Shown piece by piece: positions 24,685-32,672 of a DNA stretch of 64,000 nt. The notes beneath the pieces are model-generated. The model saw only the letters and a list, made by a program, of their open reading frames with translations. It was not told where the DNA came from and did no database searches. The stretch comes from Bradyrhizobium australiense (GTDB taxonomy: Bacteria; Pseudomonadota; Alphaproteobacteria; Rhizobiales; Xanthobacteraceae): positions 186,001 to 250,000 of the forward strand of contig NZ_JAAVLX010000006.1 of NCBI RefSeq assembly GCF_013114825.1, written 5' to 3'. The translations under genes and the position numbers were made by a program. Each line of letters opens with the position of its first letter. The first letter of the stretch is position 1.

Positions 24685-26085
24685 ATGCGTGCTGAAGCCC
24701 CAACGCCGCATCCGAAAATGCCGCGTCGCCGCGTGCGGTCCGTCAAGAGCAACCGGACCCAGATCCTGCTGTTTTCCATCATGACGCTAGTCCTTACCGC
24801 CACCGTGGTATGGGGTGGCCGGACACTGCTGCGCAATTCCGAGACGCTGGTATTTGCCGTCGGCGACACGAATGGACCCGAGGCGCGTTTCGCCGCCCGG
24901 CTGGCGACGGTGCTGAAGAATAATTCCTCGCGGCTCCGGCTCAAGATCGTGCCCAACGGCGACAATGCCAAGGCGCTGTCGCAGTTCGACCGCAAGGAGG
25001 CCAACCTTGCGATCTTGCGCACCGACGCCAGGATCCCGCCCCGCGCCCGCGCGCTGGCGATCCTGGAACATGACCTGCTTCTCTTGATCAGCCCGAACGG
25101 CAAGAAAATCAAATCGATCGCGGAGCTGAAGAAAAAGAAGATCGCCGTCATAGCCGACAACGAGAGCGGCGCTGCGCTGGTGCGCAACATTCTCGAGCTG
25201 TCCGACAATCCGGACGCGGCGGTGCGGGTCCAGATGGCCCCGCCGGGCGCGAGCTTCGAGCAGTTGTTCGCCGCGGGGTTCGGCGCCGTGGTCAAGATCG
25301 CGCACGCCTCGCAGATCGTAAAGGACAAGAGCTACGAGCAATATGCCAGACGCGGCGGCTTCACCCTGAACGCGATCGAATCGGCGAAAGCGATCGCGAG
25401 GAAGTACCCGGCGATCTCTGAGGAAACAGTGGCGACCGGCATGCTTTCAGCTTCGCCCGCCGTTCCCGCGGAAGACGTCGACACGATCGGGCTCGAATGG
25501 CTGCTGGTTGGGCAATCGAAACTCCCGAACACGACGGTGGGCGATCTTGCGCGGATCATCTACGAGAACAAGGCCGAGCTCGGGCTCACCGACGGCTTCG
25601 CCTCCAAGATCGAGCCCGCAGACACCGACAAGGATGCCTTCGTCGTGGCGCATCCGGGCGCCACCGAATACATCAATGATGAGATCAAGTCCTTTGTCGA
25701 GCGCTACAGCGACCTGATGTATGTGGCGCTATTGGCGCTCAGCATCATCGGCTCGATCTTTGCCGCCATCTACGCCAAGATCACCCGGATCGCGCCAGAA
25801 AAGGCCAGCCAACTCGCGACCGCCATTCTCGATATCGGCGAACGCGTGGAATACGCCAACTCGCTCGACGCGCTCGACGAACTGCAGGACGAGCTGGAAG
25901 CGACGCTGCGTAGCGTGGTGATCGGCTTGCGCGACGGCACCATCAGCAGCGATGGGCTCGATACCTTCAAGCTCGGCTATGAATTCGTGCGCGACGAAAT
26001 CGGCCTGCGCCGCGAACATCTCAAGCGGCACACCGCACAGGATCATGCGCAGGACGACAAGATCGTGGTCGTGAAGACCGCGTAG
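24685..26085 (+). CDS. TAXI-family TRAP-type solute-binding protein with two membrane anchors
   Basis: A 466-residue protein. After a basic N-terminus (PRRRVRSVKSNRTQ) comes a membrane helix at about residues 28-46 without a signal-peptidase site, then a TAXI/NMT1-type periplasmic binding domain (LVFAVGDTNGPEARFAARLA, LRLKIVPNGDNAKALSQFDR, LEHDLLLLISPNGKKI). A second helix (LMYVALLALSIIGSIFAAIYA, about 350-370) leads to a cytoplasmic helical tail of roughly 95 residues. No TRAP permease is adjacent. The architecture, a tethered binding domain with a cytosolic tail, points to sensing or orphan transport. It stands alone. Confidence 0.8.
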   Translation: MRAEAPTPHPKMPRRRVRSVKSNRTQILLFSIMTLVLTATVVWGGRTLLRNSETLVFAVGDTNGPEARFAARLATVLKNNSSRLRLKIVPNGDNAKALSQFDRKEANLAILRTDARIPPRARALAILEHDLLLLISPNGKKIKSIAELKKKKIAVIADNESGAALVRNILELSDNPDAAVRVQMAPPGASFEQLFAAGFGAVVKIAHASQIVKDKSYEQYARRGGFTLNAIESAKAIARKYPAISEETVATGMLSASPAVPAEDVDTIGLEWLLVGQSKLPNTTVGDLARIIYENKAELGLTDGFASKIEPADTDKDAFVVAHPGATEYINDEIKSFVERYSDLMYVALLALSIIGSIFAAIYAKITRIAPEKASQLATAILDIGERVEYANSLDALDELQDELEATLRSVVIGLRDGTISSDGLDTFKLGYEFVRDEIGLRREHLKRHTAQDHAQDDKIVVVKTA

Positions 26086-26108
26086 GACGCGTGATATCCT
26101 CATAGTGC

Positions 26109-26200
26109 GGCGCCGTAGGAGCAAAGCGAAAGCGTGCCCACCATCAGGACCTTCCGGATGGACAGAGGGTGGGCACGTCGCTGGCGCTCCTTTGCCTACC
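26109..26200. repeat. GTGGGCA-type intergenic hairpin repeat (family F)
   Basis: CGCCGTAGGAGCAAAG and AGCGTGCCCACC at the left face GGTGGGCACGTCGCT and GCTCCTTTGCCTACC at the right. It lies between convergent genes at 26085 and 26201. Confidence 0.55.
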
Positions 26201-27070
26201 CTACACGTTCGCGTCGGCCGACGCCCGCGCCCGTATTTCCGCGATCTTGCGCTTGAGCGCCGCCTGGCGCGGGTCGGGCAAGGCGGCGGCGCGCGCTTCG
26301 GTTATCGCGCCGGCGAGATCCGATAAGGCCAGCACGCCGTCGAAGGTCGGCTTGACCAGCCCATCGATGATCGCGTTCCAATCGGCCATGCCCTGCCGGT
26401 AGACGTCGCCATAGCCCTCGATCATCGTCGCGGTCTGGATGATCGCGGGCGCGGCATGGAGCTGTTTGGTCAGGCTGCGGTCGATCATGTGCAGCCAGCG
26501 TTCGACCCAGACCCGCTCCTTGGCATAACGCACCGAAAGCAGCCGCCATCGCCGCAGCCCCGCCTCGATCTTGAGGCGGCGAATGCCAACGCGGCTTGCG
26601 GTGCTGAAGCGGATCGAGACGCGAATGTGCGTGCACCCCACCCATTCGAGTGCATCGAGCACGTACTCAGCGATGACGGCCGGAAGCGCGCCGACCAGCT
26701 CTTCAAGCCGGAATTTTTTGACGTCGACGGAGCCTGCCGACGCACCGGGCGGGCCGCTGAGTTCGGCAAGCTTGAGCTGCGCGATCCGGATCGGGTCCTC
26801 ATAGCTCATGCGCACCGCCATCAGCCGCGCAATGTCGCCGAGCATCACGTCGTCGACGCCTCGTTTGCCGATGAACCGCCGCAGCCGGTCGACGTAAAGC
26901 CGGGCGTAGCTCGGGCCCTGATAGTCGATGAGAAGGTGGATGGCCTCGCTCGCGACCGCCATCACCGGCTCCGGCAGCCCCTCGGGCAGGAACGGCGGCT
27001 CGTCGTCATCCTCGCCGATGAAATCGGCCAACAGATAACGCAACGACGACAGGATACCGCGGTCTGTCAC
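26201..27070 (-). CDS. Stand-alone DUF6537-like protein (C-terminal region of IorB-type indolepyruvate oxidoreductases)
   Basis: A 289-residue protein. The stretch YARLYVDRLRRFIG, ARLMAVRMSYEDPIRIAQLKL, LKIEAGLRRWRLLSVRYAKER and YRQGMADWNAIIDGLVKPTF resembles the DUF6537 region found at the C-terminus of long indolepyruvate oxidoreductase beta subunits. The oxidoreductase domain itself is absent: the frame extends upstream, but there it only shadows the cNMP-binding gene. The GTG at 27070 is preferred (GCGAAGGGA adjacent). It follows the cNMP-binding gene by 17 bases, so the two are probably one operon. Family assignment is from memory; function is unknown. Confidence 0.7.
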   Translation of the reverse strand: MTDRGILSSLRYLLADFIGEDDDEPPFLPEGLPEPVMAVASEAIHLLIDYQGPSYARLYVDRLRRFIGKRGVDDVMLGDIARLMAVRMSYEDPIRIAQLKLAELSGPPGASAGSVDVKKFRLEELVGALPAVIAEYVLDALEWVGCTHIRVSIRFSTASRVGIRRLKIEAGLRRWRLLSVRYAKERVWVERWLHMIDRSLTKQLHAAPAIIQTATMIEGYGDVYRQGMADWNAIIDGLVKPTFDGVLALSDLAGAITEARAAALPDPRQAALKRKIAEIRARASADANV

Positions 27071-27087
27071 TCCCTTCGCTCCGGCTC

Positions 27088-27753
27088 CTACACGGGCTTC
27101 GGCTCGGCGGTGGACGCCAGATGCTGGGCCAGGCGTTTTTCCGCCGCCTCCAGGTTCTGGAACAGACGCGCGCTGGCGAGACGGAGGAAGTAGAAGCCGA
27201 AGGCAGGGTTCTGCACGTAAAGTTCCTCGACTTTGGTATAGCTGACGCTCAGGATGAGGCCACTCTCGACACATTCCAGCGTCTGGGTTCGCGTGTTCGA
27301 AGGCGACAGCATGCCGAGCTCGCCAACGATGGCGCCGACCGGCAAGACAATGCCCGACTCGACCAGCTTGAACTTGCCGCTGACGATATAGAGCATGTCC
27401 TCGGCCTTCTCGTCCTTGTAGAACAGGATCTCGCCGGCCGTGCAATTGCGCTCGGTCATGAACGGCTTCAGCCATTCCATCGACAGATCGCTGTTGACCG
27501 ATTTCTTGACGTCGCGCACCAACTGCAGCATCTGGTGCAGGCGATAGGAGTTGACGAAAAGCATGACCGCCTGCACGCCCATGAACAGGTAGTTGTGGGT
27601 TGGAATTGCCGTCACGATCAGGATCACGTTGGCGAGAATGCCGAACACCCGCAACGGGATCATGGTCTTCATCGTGGTGGTGGCGACCACGAAGATCGAC
27701 GCGAACAGCGCGCCGGCGGTTCCTGCGTGTTGTGCCAGATGAGACGTATCCAT
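27088..27753 (-). CDS. Membrane-anchored cyclic-nucleotide-binding protein (Popeye-like layout)
   Basis: A 221-residue protein with three N-terminal hydrophobic segments (residues about 12-75: ALFASIFVVATTTMK, VFGILANVILIVTA, YLFMGVQAVMLFVN) followed by a cNMP-binding fold (GEILFYKDEKAEDMLYIVSGKFKLVE, PVGAIVGELGMLSPSNTRTQTLEC). The phosphate-binding cassette reads GELGMLSPSNTRTQT, close to the cAMP consensus (G-E-x-A/G-L ... R-x-A/T) with the key Glu and Arg present. It diverges from the cNMP-gated channel gene at 28063 and heads an operon with the DUF6537-like gene. Confidence 0.85.
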   Translation of the reverse strand: MDTSHLAQHAGTAGALFASIFVVATTTMKTMIPLRVFGILANVILIVTAIPTHNYLFMGVQAVMLFVNSYRLHQMLQLVRDVKKSVNSDLSMEWLKPFMTERNCTAGEILFYKDEKAEDMLYIVSGKFKLVESGIVLPVGAIVGELGMLSPSNTRTQTLECVESGLILSVSYTKVEELYVQNPAFGFYFLRLASARLFQNLEAAEKRLAQHLASTAEPKPV

Positions 27754-28062
27754 TGGAAGCCAACCAAATTATTCAGGGACTGTTTTTTCGCGATTCTGCT
27801 GCGGCGCCCGCCTATCGTAATGGCCGCAGGGCCTTTTTGGTATATGAGGAAAAGGCGACGTTTTGTCGGGATTCTCACTATTCCCGGGTAAAATTCACGC
27901 ACCTATAGCCGCCCGCGCGGCCTGAGCCCGACCGGCCCTGGCGCAGCGGGCGCGAGGGCATCGTTGACGGCCTCCCCGGCGGCAGGCACTTTGCCCGCAT
28001 TGGTCACGCTGCGGCTTGGCCGCACCTTCAGCTTTTTTGCCCGTCAGGCCCTCCCCATCCAA

Positions 28063-29175
28063 ATGTCCAAGCGGCTCGTTCTCTCGGCACTGGCTCAATT
28101 CACCGCCAAGACGGCCGGCCGCAACATGACCAAAGCGGCCTATGTCGCCGTCGCGGCCGGCGTCGCTGCCATGGTAGTGCTCACGGCAGCCCCCGCCTAC
28201 GACGCGGCGCACCATTGGGTCGACGCGGTGCTGTGGACGTGCCTGGCCTATTTCGTGTTCGAATGGCTGGTGCGCCTGCGCCACATGGCGCGGCAAGGAC
28301 GGCTGGCGCTCTACGTGTTTTCCAGCAGCGGAGTGGTCGATACCATCGGCGCCCTTGCGGTGCCGGTCGCGCTCATCGCGGCCGTCGAGCCCCGGACGGC
28401 GTGGCTGCTCAGCATCCTCTGGGTGCTCAAGGTCGTTCCGGGCATTCCGGGGCTGCGGCAGCTCCGGCGCGTGCTGGTGCTGGAATCGGGACCCTTGCTC
28501 AGCGTGCTCGTGATCTTCCTGATGGTGGTGTTTCTGGCCTCCGTTGCCGAATATTTCCTGGAACGCGACGTGCAGCCGGCGACCTTCGGCAGCGTGCCGG
28601 CGGCGCTGTGGTGGGCGGTCGTGACGCTGACCACCACCGGTTATGGCGACGTGGTGCCGATCACGCCGCTCGGCCGCATGGTCGCGTCGCTTGTCATGAT
28701 CTGCGGCGTCGGCGTGTTCGGGCTCTGGACCGGTATTCTGGCAACCGGCTTTGCCGCCGAGACCCGCCGCGACAATTTCCTGAAGACCTGGGAGACCGTC
28801 AGCAAGGTGCCGTTCTTTGCCACCCTCGGCCCGGCCGCGATCGCCGACGTCACCCACATGCTGCGAACGATGGACCTGCCGGCGCGCACCACGATCATCC
28901 GCAAGGGCCAGCAGGGCGACTGCATGTATTTCATCGCCGCCGGCGAAGCCGAGGTCGAATTGCCCGGAAAGAAAGTGCCGCTCGGCGAAGGCGCGTTCTT
29001 CGGCGAGATGGCGCTGCTCGGCAACAATCTGCGCGGCGCCAATGTCACGACTACCAAGGTGACGCGCCTCTTGGTACTCGACCTCGTGGACTTTCGCCTG
29101 CTGATGGCGCGACATCCCGATCTGGCCGAGACCATCGACGCCGAGGCCCGGCGGCGCGCGCAAGAGAACGAATAA
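28063..29175 (+). CDS. Cyclic-nucleotide-gated potassium channel (MlotiK1-like)
   Basis: A 370-residue six-helix channel. The pore segment WWAVVTLTTTGYGD (filter TTGYGD at 191-196) is nearly identical to that recalled for MlotiK1 of Mesorhizobium loti. A GVGVFGLWTGILATGFAAE S6 helix and a C-terminal cNMP-binding domain (about 265-360; MYFIAAGEAEVELPGKKVPLGEGAFFGEMALLGNNLRGANVTT) follow. The S4 segment has few Arg residues (LRQLRRVLV), as in MlotiK1. The ATG at 28063 gives the usual length; a TTG at 27964, after GAGGG, would add 33 residues. It diverges from the other cNMP-binding membrane protein. Confidence 0.9.
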   Translation: MSKRLVLSALAQFTAKTAGRNMTKAAYVAVAAGVAAMVVLTAAPAYDAAHHWVDAVLWTCLAYFVFEWLVRLRHMARQGRLALYVFSSSGVVDTIGALAVPVALIAAVEPRTAWLLSILWVLKVVPGIPGLRQLRRVLVLESGPLLSVLVIFLMVVFLASVAEYFLERDVQPATFGSVPAALWWAVVTLTTTGYGDVVPITPLGRMVASLVMICGVGVFGLWTGILATGFAAETRRDNFLKTWETVSKVPFFATLGPAAIADVTHMLRTMDLPARTTIIRKGQQGDCMYFIAAGEAEVELPGKKVPLGEGAFFGEMALLGNNLRGANVTTTKVTRLLVLDLVDFRLLMARHPDLAETIDAEARRRAQENE

Positions 29176-29205
29176 TTCACACAAGCAAGAACAACGGAGA
29201 ACAGC

Positions 29206-29991
29206 ATGCGTGAAGCAGCCGAGGCCGCGAGCGCGCCCATCCTCGAAATCAGCGGCGCGCGCGCCACCATCCGCCTCAACCGGCCGAAGCACCTGAACCG
29301 GCTGCAGAGCGAGGATCTCGGCGATCTCATGAGGCTGTTCGACCGGATCGAGGCCGATCCCGCGATCCGCGTGCTGGTGCTGACCGGCACCGGCCGCGCG
29401 TTCAGCGCCGGCTACGATCTCAATTCGGTCGCGGATCGTGCGACCAGCGAGAAGGAACAGCAAAGCGCCGGGTCGGCGTTCGAGGTCGTCGTCAACCGGC
29501 TGGAGGATCTCGGCGTGCCGACGATCTGCCGGCTCAATGGCGGCGTCTATGGCGGCGCGACCGACCTGGCGCTGGCCTGCGACTTCCGTATCGGCGTCGA
29601 TACGGCTGAAATGTTCATGCCGGCGGCCCGGCTCGGCCTGCATTATTACAAGAGCGGCATCGCGCGTTATGTGTCGCGGCTCGGCGTCGACAATGCAAAA
29701 ACGCTATTCCTCACCGCGCAAAAAATCACCGCGCCGGAAATGCTGCGGATCGGCTATCTCACCTCCATGGTGCCGGTGGAAGCACTGGACGAGGAAGTGG
29801 ATCGTCTCGCCGCTATCCTGGCCGGCAACGCGCCGCTGGCGATGCGTGGCATGAAGCGCGCCATCAACGAATTCGCCCGCGGCAAACTTGACGAGGAAGC
29901 TGCCGACCGCCGCCACCGCGAGAGCATGCGCAGCGCCGAGATCAAGGAAGGCATCAAGGCCTTTGCGGAAAAACGGCCGCCGAAATTCTGA
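29206..29991 (+). CDS. Enoyl-CoA hydratase/isomerase-family (crotonase) protein
   Basis: A 261-residue crotonase with both oxyanion-hole segments (GRAFSAGYDLNS; GGVYGGATDLALACDFRIG). The usual acidic catalytic stretch is replaced by MPAARLGLHYYKSGIARYV, so the classical Glu pair is not obvious and activity could be isomerase- or hydrolase-like. AACGGAGAA precedes the ATG at 29206, 30 bases after the channel gene, so read-through is possible though a functional link is not evident. The substrate is unknown. Confidence 0.85.
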   Translation: MREAAEAASAPILEISGARATIRLNRPKHLNRLQSEDLGDLMRLFDRIEADPAIRVLVLTGTGRAFSAGYDLNSVADRATSEKEQQSAGSAFEVVVNRLEDLGVPTICRLNGGVYGGATDLALACDFRIGVDTAEMFMPAARLGLHYYKSGIARYVSRLGVDNAKTLFLTAQKITAPEMLRIGYLTSMVPVEALDEEVDRLAAILAGNAPLAMRGMKRAINEFARGKLDEEAADRRHRESMRSAEIKEGIKAFAEKRPPKF

Positions 29992-30000
29992 GCGAAAAGC

Positions 30001-30435
30001 TCATGCACGCTTCGTCCGCATCGCCCGGACCTGCTTGATAGCAGGATCGCGCGCCAGCGCCTGGTAGCGCTTGCTGTCGACCGCATAGATCGCAACGCGC
30101 CCTTTGGCATCGGCATGCACGCCCCAGCCGAAGCGCTTGCCGAGGCCTGACGCTCTCAGGCACGCCTGCCCTTTCGAGAAGAATTCGTCACGGGCAAGGC
30201 TTCGCTCCCGCTTTGTCGCCTTTGCGTCGAGTTGCCGGCCACGGGCGGAGGTCGCGAATATCACGTCGTCGGAAGTGTACTTGTAAGGCGCTTCCGCAAT
30301 GATGTTGTATTGCAGGCCGGCTACGGTCGGATTGCCCGCGCGAAGCGGCGGCTCCTCGCTAGTACGCGCGGGACAATCTTCCGCGATCTGGATGAAGGTG
30401 TTGAAGCAGTTGGTGGTGTGAACTGTCTTGGCCAT
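30001..30435 (-). CDS. DUF6157 family protein
   Basis: A 144-residue soluble protein: HTTNCFNTFIQIAEDCPA near the start, then YNIIAEAPYKYTSDDVIFATSARGR, FFSKGQACLRASGLGKRFGWGVHAD and a VAIYAVDSKRYQ segment. This is the DUF6157 pattern, a small conserved family of unknown function. The ATG at 30435 opens the family-typical MAKTVHTTN; a TTG at 30447 is less likely. It follows the GST gene by 27 bases on the same strand and may share its transcript. Confidence 0.8.
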   Translation of the reverse strand: MAKTVHTTNCFNTFIQIAEDCPARTSEEPPLRAGNPTVAGLQYNIIAEAPYKYTSDDVIFATSARGRQLDAKATKRERSLARDEFFSKGQACLRASGLGKRFGWGVHADAKGRVAIYAVDSKRYQALARDPAIKQVRAMRTKRA

Positions 30436-30462
30436 CCAGCAATCCAACCCTCGTCGCGCCGC

Positions 30463-31107
30463 TCACCCGCCGCAAGCCGCGGCATGCTGCGCCGCCATGA
30501 CATCATCGGCCGCGGTGATCCGCTGGAAGGCGGGACGCGATGTGATGCGCTCGGCATAGGCCTTGAACACGTCCTTTTCGGGCACGAGGCCGAACATCAT
30601 CGTCCAACTGAACGCCACGCCCCAGAGAATGTCGGCGGCCGTCATGCGTTCCCTGAGCAGATAAGGTCCCCTGGAAAGCTGCGTCTCCAAGACGCCGAGC
30701 ATGGAGTCGTAATCGGAATAGGGCGATTGCGTCAGCGGCGCCGGTTCGCGCTTCATGAACTTGTCGATCAGGGCCGGCTCAAAGGACGAGCCATAATAGG
30801 CGATCCAGCGCAGATACGGGCCGCGCCTGGGATCGTCAAGCGCGGGCGTGAGCCCGGCTTCCGGAAACAGATCGGCGAGATAGATGTAGATCGCCACCTG
30901 TTCGCTCACCAGCGCCTCGCCATGGCGGATCACCGGCACCTTGCCCAACGGGTTGATGGCGAGATAGGCCGGCTGGCGCTGCTCGCCCGCCTTCATATTC
31001 AGGACATGGAGATCGTAAGGCGCTCCCAGTTCCTCCAGCAGCACCCGCGTGCCGGTCGCGCGGCTCTGCGGCGAGTAATATAGCGTGATGCGGTCCTTGC
31101 TGGTCAT
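30463..31107 (-). CDS. Glutathione S-transferase family protein
   Basis: A 214-residue canonical GST: thioredoxin-like N-terminal domain (ITLYYSPQSRATGTRVLLEELG with a Ser in the catalytic position, NPLGKVPVIRHGEALVSEQVAIYIYLAD with cis-Pro and the Glu-Ser/Gln glutathione site) and an all-helical C-terminal domain with MTAADILWG. It conjugates or reduces electrophiles with glutathione. It diverges from a YafY-type regulator whose perfect palindrome lies in the shared 88-base region, making it that regulator's likely target. Confidence 0.9.
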   Translation of the reverse strand: MTSKDRITLYYSPQSRATGTRVLLEELGAPYDLHVLNMKAGEQRQPAYLAINPLGKVPVIRHGEALVSEQVAIYIYLADLFPEAGLTPALDDPRRGPYLRWIAYYGSSFEPALIDKFMKREPAPLTQSPYSDYDSMLGVLETQLSRGPYLLRERMTAADILWGVAFSWTMMFGLVPEKDVFKAYAERITSRPAFQRITAADDVMAAQHAAACGG

Positions 31108-31158
31108 GGGCAGCCTCCTTTTGAACTTCAGGGTAACGGATCCTTCTATGCCCGCTCA

Positions 31159-31181
31159 TACCTGACATCCTCTGTCAGGTA
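31159..31181. promoter_or_regulatory. Perfect palindrome TACCTGACA-N5-TGTCAGGTA between GST and YafY-type genes
   Basis: A 9-5-9 perfect inverted repeat, 14 bases before the regulator ATG (31196) and 51 bases before the GST ATG. A weaker relative precedes the other YafY-type gene at 22120. It is most simply the operator of the regulator itself. Confidence 0.7.
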
Positions 31182-31195
31182 TGGTTAAAGAGGGC

Positions 31196-32224
31196 ATGCG
31201 CGCGAGCCGGCTGCTTTCAATCCTCACGACCCTGCAGGCGCGGGGACAGATCACCGCGCCTGAACTCGCGGAGGCGTGCGAAGTTTCGGTGCGCACCATC
31301 TATCGCGACATCGATGCGCTCGCCGCCGCCGGCATCCCCGTCTATGCCGATCGCGGCGCCGAGGGCGGCTATCGCCTGCTCGACGGCTATCGTGTGCGGC
31401 TGAACGGATTGTCGCAACCGGAGGCCGAGGCGCTGTTCATGACGGGACTGCCGGGGCCCGCAGCCGCGCTTGGTCTGGATGCTGCGATGATGGCGGCGCA
31501 GACCAAGCTAATGGCGGCGCTGCCGGCCAATCTGCGGTCGAATGCCGGCCGGATGCAGGAACGCTTTCACCTCGATGCACCAAGCTGGTTCGGCGAAGCC
31601 GAGCAGCCAAAACATCTGCGCGCCATTGCTGGCGCGCTGCTGCGCGAAAGCCTGATCGAAATCCGCTACCAGAGCTGGCGGGCCGAGAAGCGCCGTCGCG
31701 TCGCGCCGCTCGGTCTCGTGCTCAAGGGCGGCAGTTGGTATCTCGCAGGACAGGTCGACGGCAGCGTGCGCACCTATCGCGTCGCGCGCGTTCTTGATTG
31801 CAATGTTCTGGATGAGCGGTTCGTCCGGCCCGCGGACTTCGATCTCGCCGCCTATTGGCAAGCCGCAACGCTCCGGCTCGAAGCCGAGATGCATCCGAAT
31901 TCCGCCACCGTGCGGCTGTCGCCGTTTGGCGTAAAACTGCTCAACGCCTTGAGCCAGCCCTATGTGAGGACGCGCACCCGTATCGAGGAGACCGCGGATG
32001 CGGCCGGCTGGCGGATTGCCGTCGTACCGATCGGGAAAACGGTGTGGCATGCGGCCGCCGAGTTGCTGCGCCTCGGCGCGGAGGCCGAGGTGCTGGCGCC
32101 GGCCGAGCTGCGCGACAAGATGGTCGAGCTGACGCAAGCCATGGCCGCACGCTATCAGAAGACACTGGCTAGACATCCTGATCGAAAGAACGTCCGAAAA
32201 TCTCATCCCACGAAACACTCCTGA
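31196..32224 (+). CDS. YafY-family HTH/WYL-domain transcriptional regulator
   Basis: A 342-residue regulator: HTH_11 at the N-terminus (MRASRLLSILTTLQARGQIT, then EVSVRTIYRDIDALAAAGIP), a winged GAEGGYRLLDGYR segment, a WYL domain (EIRYQSWRAEKRRRVAPLGLVLKGGSWYLAG) and a C-terminal WCX-like extension. The ATG at 31196 has AAAGAGG upstream and starts the canonical MRASRLL; ATG at 31181 overlaps the palindrome. It is divergent from the GST gene. The ligand sensed by the WYL domain is unknown. Confidence 0.9.
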   Translation: MRASRLLSILTTLQARGQITAPELAEACEVSVRTIYRDIDALAAAGIPVYADRGAEGGYRLLDGYRVRLNGLSQPEAEALFMTGLPGPAAALGLDAAMMAAQTKLMAALPANLRSNAGRMQERFHLDAPSWFGEAEQPKHLRAIAGALLRESLIEIRYQSWRAEKRRRVAPLGLVLKGGSWYLAGQVDGSVRTYRVARVLDCNVLDERFVRPADFDLAAYWQAATLRLEAEMHPNSATVRLSPFGVKLLNALSQPYVRTRTRIEETADAAGWRIAVVPIGKTVWHAAAELLRLGAEAEVLAPAELRDKMVELTQAMAARYQKTLARHPDRKNVRKSHPTKHS

Positions 32225-32321
32225 AACACGATTCTCTCCTTCGCGCGTGAACGCGAGCCGCTTCCGGCCCGACTGATGGGCAGGGACGCAACAACGGCCT
32301 CGCGCCAAGCAACTGGAGAAA

Positions 32322-32582
32322 ATGAGTATGTTTCGTAAGGTTACCCTCGGACTGATTGCCGCCGCTTCGCTCACCTTTGCCGCTGCAGCGCCCGCTTCCG
32401 CCGGCGGCTTTTACCACGGCCATCACTGGGGCCATCATTGGGGCCATGGCTGGGGTCCCGCCATCGGCGTCGGCTTCGGCGGCGTCTATGTCGATACTGG
32501 CCTGAACGGCTGCCTACAGCAGCGCTGGGTGGAAACCCGCCGCGGCATGCGCCTGCGCACCGTGAACGTCTGCGCCTACTGA
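32322..32582 (+). CDS. Small secreted His/Gly-rich protein
   Basis: An 86-residue protein: a clear signal peptide (about 27 residues, ending APASAGG), then GFYHGHHWGHHWGHGWGP, a run of His-Gly-Trp that could bind metal, then a short Cys-containing tail (LNGCLQQRWVETRRG, ending VNVCAY) with two Cys able to form a disulphide. GGAG precedes the ATG at 32322; the ATG at 32328 also fits. A strong terminator follows. Short His/Gly-rich exported proteins of this type are common in Bradyrhizobium with no known role. Confidence 0.8.
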   Translation: MSMFRKVTLGLIAAASLTFAAAAPASAGGFYHGHHWGHHWGHGWGPAIGVGFGGVYVDTGLNGCLQQRWVETRRGMRLRTVNVCAY

Positions 32583-32603
32583 TCGAATAACCTGCAAGGA
32601 AAA

Positions 32604-32633
32604 CCCCGGTCGCGGCAAGCGACCGGGGCTTTT
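32604..32633 (+). terminator. Rho-independent terminator
   Basis: Perfect 10-base stem CCCCGGTCGC / GCGACCGGGG with a five-base loop, followed by CTTTT. It ends the transcript of the small secreted protein gene. Confidence 0.85.
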
Positions 32634-32672
32634 GCCGCCGGCGCGGTTTGGGCCTGATGGACGGGAGATGAT

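Noticed and set aside
27071..27763. Upstream extension of the DUF6537-like frame to 27763
   Set aside because: This part is only an alternate frame through the cNMP-binding gene, with shadow-like composition; the gene start is placed at 27070.
27895..29643. 582-codon minus-strand open frame
   Set aside because: Antisense to the potassium channel and crotonase genes; no domain.
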